DNA of 64,000 bases from JAIBAC01 sp046331095 (GTDB lineage Bacteria; Actinomycetota; Acidimicrobiia; UBA2766): positions 62,001-126,000 of the forward strand of contig JAXLRM010000007.1 of assembly GCA_046331095.1 (NCBI GenBank). The letters are read 5' to 3'. The translations under genes and the position numbers were made by a program. Within the stretch, counting starts at the first letter, position 1. The number at the start of each line of letters is the position of its first letter. Shown one piece after another: positions 7,462 through 15,911 of this stretch. The notes below the pieces were generated by a model. It saw only the letters and a list, made by a program, of their open reading frames with translations. It had not been told where the DNA came from and searched no databases.

Positions 7462-8691
7462 ATGCGTCGAGTCGCTTTCGTCACCTATCACACGTCTCCG
7501 CTCGCTGTCCCCGGCCAGGGCGACTCGGGTGGCCTGAACGTCTACGTTCGCGACCTCGCCGCGCACTTGAGTCGCTGCGGGGTGGCCACCGACGTCTTCA
7601 CGCGCAGGTCCGACGACGAGGTGGCGGAATCGGTTGACCTCGAGGACGGTGTCCGGGTCGTGCACCTGCCGGCAGGCCCTGCCAAGGCTGTGCCGCGGGA
7701 GGCCCTCGCTGCGCATCTCGAGGACTTCACCGCGTTGCTCGGAGAGGCGATGGAGCTGGGCGGCTACGACATCGTCCACTCCCACTACTGGATGAGCGGC
7801 GTGGCAGCCCTCGCCGCGACGAAGGCAACCGGCTCCCCTGTGGTTCACACGGCGCACACGCTCTCTGCGGCGCGAGCCCTACCCGACGGCTCTCACGACC
7901 GGTACGCGGCCGAACGACGCATCGTGGCGGACGCCGACCTCCTGGTGGCGTCGACCCCTCATGAAGCGGACGTGCTCGTCGACGTGTACGGCGCGGGTTC
8001 GCGCCGCCTCGCCGTGATCCCGCCCGGCGTCGACCATGGCCGCTTCGCGCCAGGAGACAAGGCCCGGGCGCGTGCTCGCCTCGGTCTCGACGACGCCGAT
8101 CTGGTCGTGCTCTTCTGTGGCCGGATCCAGCGTCTCAAGGGCGCCGATCTCGCCGCGGAGGCGCTCGCCCATCTCGGTCGAGCAGCGCCCGAACTCGCGC
8201 GGCGCGTCACGTTCGTGGTCGCGGGAGGGCCGAGCGGGGAGGACGGCGACGCCACGTTGGCCCACATGCGCAGCATCACCGGCGCCGCCGACTTCGTGCC
8301 CGACGTGCGCTTCCTGTCGGCGCGCCCCAACGAAGAGGTCGCCCAGCTCTATCGGGCGGCCGACGTGTGCCTGATGCCGTCGCGGTCGGAGTCGTTCGGC
8401 CTCGTGGCGCTGGAGGCTCAGGCAAGCGGGCTCCCCGTCGTCGCGAGCGCCGTCGACGGGCTCGTCCACGTGGTCGACTCGGGCAGCACGGGCGTGCTCG
8501 TGTCCGAGCCGTCGCCCGGGGAGTTCGCACGCGCGCTCGAGGTTCTGCTCAGCCGCGACTGCCTGCGGCGCAGGATGGGCCGCGATGCGGTGCGTCGCTC
8601 GGCGGCCTACTCGTGGGGGCGTGCGGCTGCAGGTCACCGGATGGCGTATGCCGACCTGCTCGCACCGGAGCGCATGGTGGTCTGTGGTTGA
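7462..8691 (+). CDS. mshA: D-inositol-3-phosphate glycosyltransferase, first step of mycothiol synthesis
   Basis: Protein of 409 residues, GT4 family with GT-B fold. It should transfer GlcNAc from UDP-GlcNAc to inositol-3-phosphate in the cytosol. Visible signatures: N-terminal TYHTSPLAVPGQGDSGGLNV, HSHYWMSG, the central IPPGVDHGRF, nucleotide-sugar loop FCGRIQRLKGAD, and the C-terminal MPSRSESFGLVALEAQASGL with the conserved Glu pair. The ATG at 7462 places the Gly-rich acceptor loop at the expected distance. The YbjN-like gene overlaps the end, the same arrangement as Rv0486-Rv0487 in M. tuberculosis, which supports the mshA call over other GT4 enzymes. Confidence 0.85.
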   Translation: MRRVAFVTYHTSPLAVPGQGDSGGLNVYVRDLAAHLSRCGVATDVFTRRSDDEVAESVDLEDGVRVVHLPAGPAKAVPREALAAHLEDFTALLGEAMELGGYDIVHSHYWMSGVAALAATKATGSPVVHTAHTLSAARALPDGSHDRYAAERRIVADADLLVASTPHEADVLVDVYGAGSRRLAVIPPGVDHGRFAPGDKARARARLGLDDADLVVLFCGRIQRLKGADLAAEALAHLGRAAPELARRVTFVVAGGPSGEDGDATLAHMRSITGAADFVPDVRFLSARPNEEVAQLYRAADVCLMPSRSESFGLVALEAQASGLPVVASAVDGLVHVVDSGSTGVLVSEPSPGEFARALEVLLSRDCLRRRMGRDAVRRSAAYSWGRAAAGHRMAYADLLAPERMVVCG

Positions 8692-9175
8692 GTCGACGCC
8701 GGCCGCGCGTCATGCCGAGATGGAGCGTGTGGCCGCGGTCCTGAACACCTACCTGAGCCGTATCGGCAGTGAGGACTGGGTCGTCGCCGTCCACCACGAC
8801 CCCGTCGAGGACCCATGGGCTTGGTACGTGCGCCTCGTGGGCGACACCCGCGACTACGTCGCGATCTGGTTCCGCGTACGGGAACGAACCCTCGCGTTCG
8901 AGTCCTACCTGATGCCGCCGCCCGAGGAGAACGAGGAGGCGCTGTACCGGTTCCTGCTCGAGGTCAACCGTGGCATCGTCGGTGCGAAGTACGGCATCGG
9001 CGGCACCGACGAGGTCGGCGTGTTCCTCGATGGCCACCTGCGCGTCGACCACGTCGACGAGGACGCACTCGACGCCATCGTGGGGCTCTGTTGGGAGACG
9101 ATCGAGCGTCACTTCTCGACCGCGATGGCAATCGGTTACGGCTCCAAGTTCCGATCGCGGCGCCGATGGCGGTGA
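8684..9175 (+). CDS. YbjN-domain protein linked to mshA
   Basis: Protein of 163 residues with a YbjN-type domain, a fold related to type III secretion chaperones. Visible segments are YVRLVGDTRDYVAIWFRVRE, LAFESYLMPPPEENEEALYR, and FLLEVNRGIVGAKYGIGG. The GTG start at 8684 overlaps the end of mshA by 8 bases and gives the family's usual length; a longer frame inside mshA is unlikely. Homologues follow mshA in many actinobacteria, but their role is not known. The pair probably forms an operon ending here, as a 475-base gap follows. Confidence 0.75.
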   Translation: MVESTPAARHAEMERVAAVLNTYLSRIGSEDWVVAVHHDPVEDPWAWYVRLVGDTRDYVAIWFRVRERTLAFESYLMPPPEENEEALYRFLLEVNRGIVGAKYGIGGTDEVGVFLDGHLRVDHVDEDALDAIVGLCWETIERHFSTAMAIGYGSKFRSRRRWR

Positions 9176-9650
9176 ATCCCCCGCCGTTTCACCGGACATC
9201 CACACCCGGCGCGCGTGCCCGAGATGACGTTTCCCCTGATCGGCCGATGCAGGAACACGGCTATTCACAGGTGGGGACAACGACGACAAACATCCTGTGG
9301 ATGCATGTGGTTACGTGATCGAGCATCTGATTACGTCCTCTTGACCCCCGTGTCCTTCGTTGTTACGCTGCCGGAGCCGAGCCCGGCGGCCCGGACTCCG
9401 TCGGCAGGGGAAGTCTGTCGGGGGCCGTACCGCCGGGCTCGTGCGCGCCCCACCCGCCAGACGCTCGGCACCGCTCTGGCGCGCCCCGCAGCGGCACCGT
9501 TACCGTTCGTGACAGGTCCAGGTGCCCACCCGTCAGGCAGCGGGAGGGTGACCGCTTCGGCCAGGGGTGCGCGACCTCGGTGTCGAAGGGTCCTCCTTCC
9601 GGCCTCGGTCCGGCTGGAATCCTGTCGTCCCCGTTCCGTGTGGAGGAAAG
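9176..9650 (+). promoter_or_regulatory. intergenic region with probable pckG promoter
   Basis: This 475-base gap has no convincing gene. A sigma70-like promoter is visible: TTGACC at 9341-9346, 17-base spacer, TACGCT at 9364-9369, pointing to pckG with a leader of about 275 bases. Just upstream, TTACGT occurs twice, at 9311 and 9331, a 20-base phasing that could be an activator or repressor site. A good ribosome-binding site, GGAGGAAAG, ends the region. The long leader shows no clear terminator. Confidence 0.5.
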
Positions 9651-11474
9651 ATGACCGACACGGCGATGTGGCAACCACCGACCCACTTGGGCGTGACCAA
9701 CACGGCGTTGTTGGACTGGGTCGCGGAGATGGTCGCCCTCTGCAGTCCGGCCGATGTGCATTGGTGTGACGGTTCCCAGGAGGAATACGAGGCGCTGTGC
9801 ACCCAGCTCGTCGCTGCAGGGACTTTCCGCCGGCTCGACCCGTCCAAGCGGCCAGGGTCGTACTGGGCAGTGACCGACCCCAGCGACGTCGCACGCGTCG
9901 AGGACCGCACCTTCATCTGTCCCGAGGACGAGGCAGCCGCCGGACCCAACAACAACTGGATGGCACCCGCCGAGATGCGGTCGACCCTGGGGGAGCTCTT
10001 CGACGGCACCATGACTGGGCGAACCATGTACGTGGTGCCCTTCTGCATGGGCCCGATCGGATCGCACCTGTCCTACATCGGTGTCGAGATCACCGACTCG
10101 GCCTATGTCGCCGTGAGCATGCGCACGATGACGCGCATGGGTCGCCAAGCTGTCGAGATGCTCGGCGACGGGGACTTCGTGCCGTGCGTCCACTCCCTCG
10201 GTGCCCCCCTCGCGCCCGGCGAGGAGGACATCGCGTGGCCCTGCAATCCCGACACCAAGTACATCGTCCACTTCCCCGAATCCCGTGAGATCTGGAGCTA
10301 CGGCTCCGGCTACGGCGGCAATGCATTGTTGGGCAAGAAGTGCTTCGCCCTTCGGATCGCGTCCGTGATCGCCCGCGACGAAGGCTGGCTCGCCGAGCAC
10401 ATGCTCATCCTCAAGATCACCTCGCCCGCAGGCCACTCCCGATTCGTGGCGGCGGCGTTCCCGTCCGCGTGCGGCAAGACCAACCTGGCGATGCTGATTC
10501 CGTCGATGCCGGGCTGGAGCGTCGAGACCGTGGGCGACGACATCGCCTGGATGAAGTTCGGCGCCGACGGGCGTCTCTACGCCATAAACCCCGAGCACGG
10601 CTTCTTCGGTGTCGCACCGGGGACGAACGAGAAGACGAACCCGAACGCGATCGCCACGTTGCGCAAGAACGCCGTCTTCACCAACACCGCCATCACCGAG
10701 GACGGCGACGTGTGGTGGGAGGGCCTCACCGACGAGCCGCCCGCGCGCCTGACCGACTGGCATCTGGCGGACTGGACGCCCGGATCCGGCACTCCTGCCG
10801 CGCATCCGAACTCGAGGTTCACCGTGCCGGCATCCCAGTGTCCTTCGATCGCGCCCGAGTGGGAGGACGTCGAGGGCGTTCCGATCTCGGCGATCCTCTT
10901 CGGGGGTCGCCGCTCCGACACGGTACCGCTCGTCTACGAGTCTCTCGACTGGCAGCACGGCGTCTTCGTGGGCGCCACGATGGGCTCGGAGACGACGGCC
11001 GCCGCGATCGGCGCCACCGGGCGTCTGCGCCGCGACCCGATGGCGATGCTGCCTTTCTGCGGATACGACATGGGCAGCTACTTCGCCCACTGGCTCTCGA
11101 TGACCGAACGCACGGACGCGGCGAAACTCCCGCGCATCTTCGGGGTGAACTGGTTCCGCAAGGACGGCGACCGCTGGCTCTGGCCCGGTTTCGGCGACAA
11201 TGCCCGCGTGCTCGAGTGGATCCTGCGCCGCTGCGACGGGACCGTGGACGCCGTCGAGACGCCGATCGGGCACGTTCCGCGGCCTCAGGACCTCGACGTC
11301 ACCGGACTCGACGTCTCCATGGAGGACCTGGCGACGGCCCTCGATGTCGGTGTCTCCGCGTGGATCGAGGAGCTCGGCCTGATCAAGGAGCACCTCGACC
11401 AGTTCGGGGATCGTCTCCCCGATGCCCTTCGCGACGAGCTCACGGCGCTCGAGAAACGCCTGGCGGACTCCTGA
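9651..11474 (+). CDS. pckG: phosphoenolpyruvate carboxykinase (GTP)
   Basis: Protein of 607 residues, the usual length for the GTP-dependent form. It converts oxaloacetate and GTP to phosphoenolpyruvate, CO2 and GDP in gluconeogenesis. Visible signatures include the N-terminal VHWCDGSQEEYEAL, ARVEDRTFICP, the PEPCK-specific GSYGSGYGGNALLGKKC-like region, and the P-loop with its reactive cysteine at about 268-276 (FPSACGKTNLAM). The metal-binding VGDDIAWM follows. The ATG at 9651 has a strong GGAGG site; an upstream in-frame ATG is less well placed. It seems to be transcribed alone from the promoter near 9341. Confidence 0.96.
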   Translation: MTDTAMWQPPTHLGVTNTALLDWVAEMVALCSPADVHWCDGSQEEYEALCTQLVAAGTFRRLDPSKRPGSYWAVTDPSDVARVEDRTFICPEDEAAAGPNNNWMAPAEMRSTLGELFDGTMTGRTMYVVPFCMGPIGSHLSYIGVEITDSAYVAVSMRTMTRMGRQAVEMLGDGDFVPCVHSLGAPLAPGEEDIAWPCNPDTKYIVHFPESREIWSYGSGYGGNALLGKKCFALRIASVIARDEGWLAEHMLILKITSPAGHSRFVAAAFPSACGKTNLAMLIPSMPGWSVETVGDDIAWMKFGADGRLYAINPEHGFFGVAPGTNEKTNPNAIATLRKNAVFTNTAITEDGDVWWEGLTDEPPARLTDWHLADWTPGSGTPAAHPNSRFTVPASQCPSIAPEWEDVEGVPISAILFGGRRSDTVPLVYESLDWQHGVFVGATMGSETTAAAIGATGRLRRDPMAMLPFCGYDMGSYFAHWLSMTERTDAAKLPRIFGVNWFRKDGDRWLWPGFGDNARVLEWILRRCDGTVDAVETPIGHVPRPQDLDVTGLDVSMEDLATALDVGVSAWIEELGLIKEHLDQFGDRLPDALRDELTALEKRLADS

Positions 11475-11555
11475 GATCCGTGCGAACGCACGTTCTCCGT
11501 GTATCTCCGCCGCTGGGAGCACTGAGCGCCGATCAGAAGGGATAACCTGCCGACC

Positions 11556-12374
11556 GTGGAGAAGCTCGCGATCATCGGTGGAGGCGCCATGGGAGGTGCC
11601 CTGGTCGCCGGGCTCCTCGCGGCCGATGCCGTGGCCGCCGCAGACGTGGTCGTCGCCGAACCACACCCGGGCCGGGCCGCCGATGTCGCCGAGGCGAACG
11701 GGGTGGCAACGACACCCAGCGCAGCCGAGGCCTGTACGGGCGCGGACGTGGTCCTCTTGGCTGTCAAGCCGCAAGTGCTTGAAGAGGTCTGCGAGCAACT
11801 CGGCCCCGCTCTCGGCGACGATGCTCTCGTCATCTCGATCATCGCCGGGATCCCGACAGCCAAGCTCGAATCGCTGCTCGCCCTGCGCAAGGGCCGCCGC
11901 GTCGTCCGCATGATGCCCAACACCGCTGCCCTCGTGGGCGCCGCGGTCACCGCTGTCGCCCCCGGAGCGTTCGCCCTCGACGACGACGTCGAGATCGCCG
12001 CGCGGATCGCAGCCGCGGTCGGGACCGTCGTCAGGGTCGAGGAGGCAGCGCTCGACGCGGTGACGGCGGTGAGCGGCTCAGGTCCCGCCTACGTCTTCGT
12101 CGTGGCCGAGGCTCTCACCGACGGTGCAGTCTCGATGGGCTTGAGCAGAGACGTCGCGACTACTCTCGTCCACCAGACCTTGGCCGGCGCCGCCGCTCTC
12201 CTCGTAGAGTCCGGACGATCACCGGCCGATCTCCGTGCCCAGGTCACGTCGCCGGCCGGAACGACCGCGGCGGGCCTCGGGGTCCTCGAGCGCCGTGCCG
12301 TGCGTGCCGCGTTCGCCGACGCCGTGGTGGCCGCCACGGAGCGCAGCGTGGAACTGGGCCGGCCTCCGGCCTGA
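11556..12374 (+). CDS. proC: pyrroline-5-carboxylate reductase
   Basis: Protein of 272 residues that catalyses the last step of proline synthesis, NAD(P)H-dependent reduction of pyrroline-5-carboxylate. The N-terminal Rossmann motif IIGGGAMGGALVAGL, the central VVRMMPNTAALVGAA, VSGSGPAYVF, and the C-terminal family signature (VTSPAGTTAAGLGVLE) are all present. A GTG start at 11556 gives the normal N terminus. The bS22 gene follows after 19 bases, the same neighbour as in mycobacteria (Rv0500 to Rv0500B). Confidence 0.95.
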   Translation: MEKLAIIGGGAMGGALVAGLLAADAVAAADVVVAEPHPGRAADVAEANGVATTPSAAEACTGADVVLLAVKPQVLEEVCEQLGPALGDDALVISIIAGIPTAKLESLLALRKGRRVVRMMPNTAALVGAAVTAVAPGAFALDDDVEIAARIAAAVGTVVRVEEAALDAVTAVSGSGPAYVFVVAEALTDGAVSMGLSRDVATTLVHQTLAGAAALLVESGRSPADLRAQVTSPAGTTAAGLGVLERRAVRAAFADAVVAATERSVELGRPPA

Positions 12375-12393
12375 GACCGGAATCGGGGAGCCA

Positions 12394-12495
12394 ATGTCCT
12401 CTGTCGTGAAGAAGCGTCGCAAGAAGATGCGCAAGAAGAAGCACAAGAAGCTTCTCAAGAAGACGCGTTGGAAGCGCCGCCAGCAGGGCAAGTGA
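12394..12495 (+). CDS. ribosomal protein bS22 (AURKAIP1/COX24 domain)
   Basis: Very small protein of 33 residues, almost all Lys and Arg: it begins MSSVVKKRRKKMRKKKHKK and ends in TRWKRRQQGK. It matches the 33-residue actinobacterial bS22 protein seen in the small subunit of mycobacterial ribosomes, related to the mitochondrial AURKAIP1/COX24 domain. The ATG at 12394 follows GGGGAG. The position directly after proC is conserved in actinobacteria, and the neighbouring SAM hydrolase-like gene starts 13 bases later. Confidence 0.92.
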   Translation: MSSVVKKRRKKMRKKKHKKLLKKTRWKRRQQGK

Positions 12496-12508
12496 GCCCT
12501 TCCTCGGT

Positions 12509-13339
12509 TTGACCGCGTCGCGCCTCGTCACCTTCCTGTCCGATTTCGGCTACGACGACGAGTTCGCCGCGGTCTGCAAGGGCGTGGTCCTGCAGGCTGT
12601 CCCGGACGCCAGCATCGTCGACGTCACCCACGCCGTGCCGCCCGGCGACGTGCGCGCCGGGGCGCTGTCGCTGCTGCGGGCCCTGCCGTTCTTCCCGGTG
12701 GGTGTGCACCTCGCAGTCGTCGACCCCGGTGTCGGGACCGACCGCAAGGCGATCGTGATCGAGACCGCCGACGGGCGCCACTTCGTCGGCCCTGACAACG
12801 GACTCCTGTCCCCGGCCGTCGCGATCTTCGGCGGTGCGGTGGATGCCGTCGTGCTCGAACCGGAGAAGTGGGGCCTCGGCGAGCCGTCCCCGACGTTCTG
12901 GGGTCGCGACGTGTTCGCGCCGGCGACAGCGGTCCTCGCCGGCGGGGAGTCGATGTTCGACCTGGGCCGCCGGATCCAGCCGAGCGAGCTCGTGCCGCTG
13001 CTGATCCCGCTGGCACAGGTGGGCGAGGGCGAGGCCCACGGCGTGGTCCTCTGGGTCGACCGCTTCGGGAACGCCCAGACCAACATCACTCCCGGCGACC
13101 TCGCCGAGGCAGGGGTGCAGCCCGGCGACACCCTGAACTTCGGCCACGGCAACCGCCGCGAGCGGGTGCCCTTCGTGCGCACCTTCTCCGACGTCGAGGC
13201 CGGCCGGCTCCTCGCCTTCGTGGACTCCACCGGACAGGTCGCCCTCGCCGTCAACGGCGGGAACGCCGCCACGGAGCTCGACATCCCCACCGGCACCGCC
13301 GTTCGCCTCGGCCGCGGCGGAACCACACTCGAGTTGTAG
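12509..13339 (+). CDS. SAM hydroxide adenosyltransferase-like protein (DUF62)
   Basis: Protein of 276 residues of the DUF62 family, which cleaves S-adenosylmethionine to adenosine and methionine with water or, in fluorinase and chlorinase, a halide. Visible: FLSDFGYDDEFAAVCKG, VDPGVGTDRKA with Asp72 and Arg79 of the proposed triad, FVGPDNGLL, and a C-terminal barrel with WVDRFGNAQTNI. Asp72 and Arg79 favour the hydrolase over the halogenases. At the segment usually FHGRDxFAP, this protein has FWGRDVFAP, so Trp131 replaces what I recall as the third triad residue, His. It starts at TTG 12509. The physiological role of the family is unclear. Confidence 0.8.
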   Translation: MTASRLVTFLSDFGYDDEFAAVCKGVVLQAVPDASIVDVTHAVPPGDVRAGALSLLRALPFFPVGVHLAVVDPGVGTDRKAIVIETADGRHFVGPDNGLLSPAVAIFGGAVDAVVLEPEKWGLGEPSPTFWGRDVFAPATAVLAGGESMFDLGRRIQPSELVPLLIPLAQVGEGEAHGVVLWVDRFGNAQTNITPGDLAEAGVQPGDTLNFGHGNRRERVPFVRTFSDVEAGRLLAFVDSTGQVALAVNGGNAATELDIPTGTAVRLGRGGTTLEL

Positions 13340-13512
13340 CTCGACTGCTAGTCCTCGATTGACGGGGCGCAACGGGGCGACGGGACGCCCGCCGGAGTGT
13401 GATCGCCGTCGCCGCCGTGCCGCCCGCCGCAGCCCAGTTCAGGGTGCCTTGACCCGCATGTGTACGCTGGGGCTGCCCCTGCCTCGACATCCCTCACGAC
13501 ACCGCCGCACAA

Positions 13513-14559
13513 ATGGGCCGACGCGTACTCATAACAGGTGTGAGCAGATTCCTCGGCGCACTGCTCGCGAAGCGACTCGAGCGCGACCCCGACGTCGAGA
13601 CCATCATCGGCGTCGACCTGCAGCCACCGTTGGCAGCGTTCGAACGCGTCGAGGTCGTGCGCGCCGACATCCGCAACCCGCTCTTCGTCAAGGTCCTGCA
13701 GGCCACGGGCGCCGACACCGTCGTGCACGCGAACGTCGTCACCGACGAGTTCGAGATGGGTCGGGGAGCGATGAAGGAGGTCAACGTAATCGGCTCGATG
13801 CAGCTCCTCGCTGCATGCCAGAAGTCCGAGACGCTCCAGCGTGTGATCGTGAAGTCCTCGACCGAGGTCTACGGGAGCGAGCCGACCGGGCCCGCCTTCT
13901 GCACCGAGGACATGGGCCCACTCGGTCCACCCAAGTCCGGGTACCACCGTGACGTCCTCGAAGTGGAGCAGTACGCCCGGGACTTCGGGCGTCGCCGCCC
14001 CGACATCTGCCTGACGGTGCTGCGCTACTCCCACATCCTCGGCAACACCGTCAACAATCCAGTGAGCCAGTACCTCGGTCAGCCCGTGGTGCCAACGGTG
14101 TTCGGGTTCGATCCGCGTATCTCGTTCGTCCACGAGGACGATGCCCTCGAGGTCCTCGTCCGGGCAGTCAGCAGCGAGGTGCCCGGCATCTTCAACGTCG
14201 TCGCCGACGACGCCGTCTACCTGAGCCAGGCGATCCGCCTCGCGGGACGGATCCAGGCGCCCCTGCTCCCGCCCGTGCCGGCCCTGGCGCAGCGGGCCCT
14301 GCGGTTCCTCCCGTTCGTGGAGGTTCCCGACCACCTCGCTCGTTACCTCACGCACGGCCACGTCGCCGACAACACCCGGCTGAAGACCGTGTTCGGCTAC
14401 GAGCCGCGCTACACGGCGCTGGACGCGGTGCACGACTTCGCACTGAAAAAGCGCGCCGAGCGCATCGTTCGCGAGCCGACCCCGCCGCAGTGGGAGGACG
14501 ACCTGCGACGCTACATAGACCGCAAGCTGGCCGAGGGGCCGACCTCGGCAGGGGGCTGA
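13513..14559 (+). CDS. extended SDR family NAD-binding protein (GalE2-like)
   Basis: Protein of 348 residues resembling mycobacterial Rv0501 (annotated GalE2). The N-terminal Rossmann fold has ITGVSRFLGALLAKRL in place of the standard TGxxGxxG, a variant shared with relatives. SSTEVYGSE marks the usual Ser/Thr region, but the expected Tyr-x3-Lys is not there: the segment reads KSGYHRDVLEVE, with no Lys four residues after Tyr. Sugar-epimerase activity is therefore uncertain. Its C terminus is basic and runs up to the acyltransferase gene, which starts 2 bases after the stop. The pair corresponds to Rv0501-Rv0502. Confidence 0.75.
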   Translation: MGRRVLITGVSRFLGALLAKRLERDPDVETIIGVDLQPPLAAFERVEVVRADIRNPLFVKVLQATGADTVVHANVVTDEFEMGRGAMKEVNVIGSMQLLAACQKSETLQRVIVKSSTEVYGSEPTGPAFCTEDMGPLGPPKSGYHRDVLEVEQYARDFGRRRPDICLTVLRYSHILGNTVNNPVSQYLGQPVVPTVFGFDPRISFVHEDDALEVLVRAVSSEVPGIFNVVADDAVYLSQAIRLAGRIQAPLLPPVPALAQRALRFLPFVEVPDHLARYLTHGHVADNTRLKTVFGYEPRYTALDAVHDFALKKRAERIVREPTPPQWEDDLRRYIDRKLAEGPTSAGG

Positions 14560-14561
14560 CG

Positions 14562-15581
14562 ATGTCGGATCGCGGCCGCGGAGACGCCCGGGTCATCCCG
14601 CTCACGAACGAGGCGCGACGCAAGGCACGCCGGGTCACCCCGAACGAAGTGGCAGCCCGCGCGCGTGCGGCGCAGCGCCGTTCGCTCAACCGCGAGCGGG
14701 GCAGGCAGACCCGGATGGCCACCCTCGAGCGCTTGCCCGACGGCGGCGGCCTCGTCTCGGGCGTCATGGCCGATCCACGCCTGCGCCGCATGGCCGGGTT
14801 CCTGCGGCGTCGCTACTCCGGCGAGTACGTCGTCGACGAGTACGGCTTCGACGAGGAGCTCACCGAGGAAGTGCTCCTGCCGGCCCTGCGCACCCTCTAC
14901 AAGCGCTACTGGCGTGTCGACGTGCGGGGGATGGCCAACGTCCCCGCAGAGGGGCCGGCGATCCTGGCGTGCAACCACTCCGGCGTCGTGCCGTGGGACG
15001 CGGCAATGCTGCTCGTCGCGCTCCACGACGAACACCCGGCGAAACCGATCGTGCGGCTCCAGGGAGCGGACGGCCTCATGGGCCTGCCGGTCGTGTCCCA
15101 TCTCGCCCGCAAGGCGGGTAACACAGTTGCCAACGAGGTGGACGCGTTCCGAATGCTCCAGGAGGGCGAGATCGTGGCCGCGTTCCCTGAGGGCTACCGT
15201 GGGCTCGGAAAGTCGTTCAGGGACCGGTACCGCCTTCAACGGTTCCGGCGCAACACCTTCGTCGAGGTCGCGCTCCAGACCGGAGCGCCGATAATCCCCG
15301 TCGGGATCGTCGGGGCCGAGGAGACGTACCCGACAATCGGGGACGTACCCGTGCTGGCGAGGCTGTTCGGCCTGCCCTACTTCTCGCTGACGCCGAACAT
15401 GCCGGTGCCGCTGCCGTCGAAGTGGATCGTGGAGTTCGGCGAGCCGCTCCCCACCGAGTCCTTCGGCCCCGATGCCGCAGGCGACGCGATGACGGTGTTC
15501 AACATCGCCGACGGAGTGCGCGACATCATCCAGCAGATCCTCTACCGCAACCTCCTGCAGCGCCGAACCTGGTTCTGGTGA
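14562..15581 (+). CDS. PlsC-like glycerophosphate acyltransferase family protein
   Basis: Protein of 339 residues related to 1-acylglycerol-3-phosphate acyltransferases and to mycobacterial Rv0502. An Arg-rich N-terminal segment of about 110 residues precedes the PlsC domain. The first acyltransferase block is NHSGVVPWDAAML at about residue 137, where the His-to-Asp spacing is longer than the usual HX4D, as in this subfamily; the third block is FPEGYRGLGK at about 208-217. The C terminus (FNIADGVRDIIQQIL) is typical. Acyl acceptor unknown. It is coupled to a downstream 32-residue membrane protein by a GTGA overlap. Confidence 0.8.
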   Translation: MSDRGRGDARVIPLTNEARRKARRVTPNEVAARARAAQRRSLNRERGRQTRMATLERLPDGGGLVSGVMADPRLRRMAGFLRRRYSGEYVVDEYGFDEELTEEVLLPALRTLYKRYWRVDVRGMANVPAEGPAILACNHSGVVPWDAAMLLVALHDEHPAKPIVRLQGADGLMGLPVVSHLARKAGNTVANEVDAFRMLQEGEIVAAFPEGYRGLGKSFRDRYRLQRFRRNTFVEVALQTGAPIIPVGIVGAEETYPTIGDVPVLARLFGLPYFSLTPNMPVPLPSKWIVEFGEPLPTESFGPDAAGDAMTVFNIADGVRDIIQQILYRNLLQRRTWFW

Positions 15582-15676
15582 TCTCCTTGCGACCCCACAT
15601 CGCTCTCATCCTCGGATTGCTGCTCGCCGCCATCGTGGTGGCGTTCTTCGTGCAGTTCGTGATCCTGACCCGGTGA
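15578..15676 (+). CDS. small single-span membrane protein
   Basis: Open frame of 32 codons from a GTG at 15578 overlapping the stop of the acyltransferase gene. The product is basic for five residues, then hydrophobic for about 24 (ALILGLLLAAIVVAFFVQF), and ends in ILTR, a classic single membrane segment. The GTGA overlap and the clean hydrophobic profile support a real gene, but there is no family match from memory. It might assist the acyltransferase at the membrane. Confidence 0.5.
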   Translation: MISLRPHIALILGLLLAAIVVAFFVQFVILTR

Positions 15677-15703
15677 AGACGCGAAACGGCCCGGGACCGT
15701 TCT

Positions 15704-15879
15704 TCCGTGGGGGCGGGCGCGCTTGGGGCGGGCTGGGAGGCTTGTTCCATGACCTCTCGGAAATCCGAGGTGTCACGACGCCCACCCCCACGGAGGAACT
15801 TTCCCGGGCTGTCGGGGCTCTGTTGAGTTCTCTATCGGACAGCGTATGGGCGCGCATTAACCCGACGGAGGGGTTTTTT
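15704..15879 (+). promoter_or_regulatory. structured leader: long hairpin followed by terminator-like hairpin
   Basis: Two structures lie ahead of the glutaredoxin gene. TCCGTGGGGGCGGGCG (15704-15719) can pair with CGCCCACCCCCACGGA (15779-15794), 15 of 16 positions, around an inner hairpin CTCGG-AAAT-CCGAG. Farther on, AACCC-GACGGAG-GGGTT is followed by a run of T ending near 15879, as in intrinsic terminators. Together these look like an attenuator or riboswitch-like leader, though I match no known class. Confidence 0.4.
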
Positions 15880-15911
15880 CCGGGAACGGCCCGTACCCCG
15901 GTGCTGGCGAC

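Noticed and set aside
9363..11798. An 800-codon minus-strand open frame across pckG
   Set aside because: It is the mirror of pckG and the start of proC; no protein family features are seen.
15704..15794. 6C-type small RNA
   Set aside because: The stem is C-rich, but the two C-rich hairpin loops that define the 6C family are not present.
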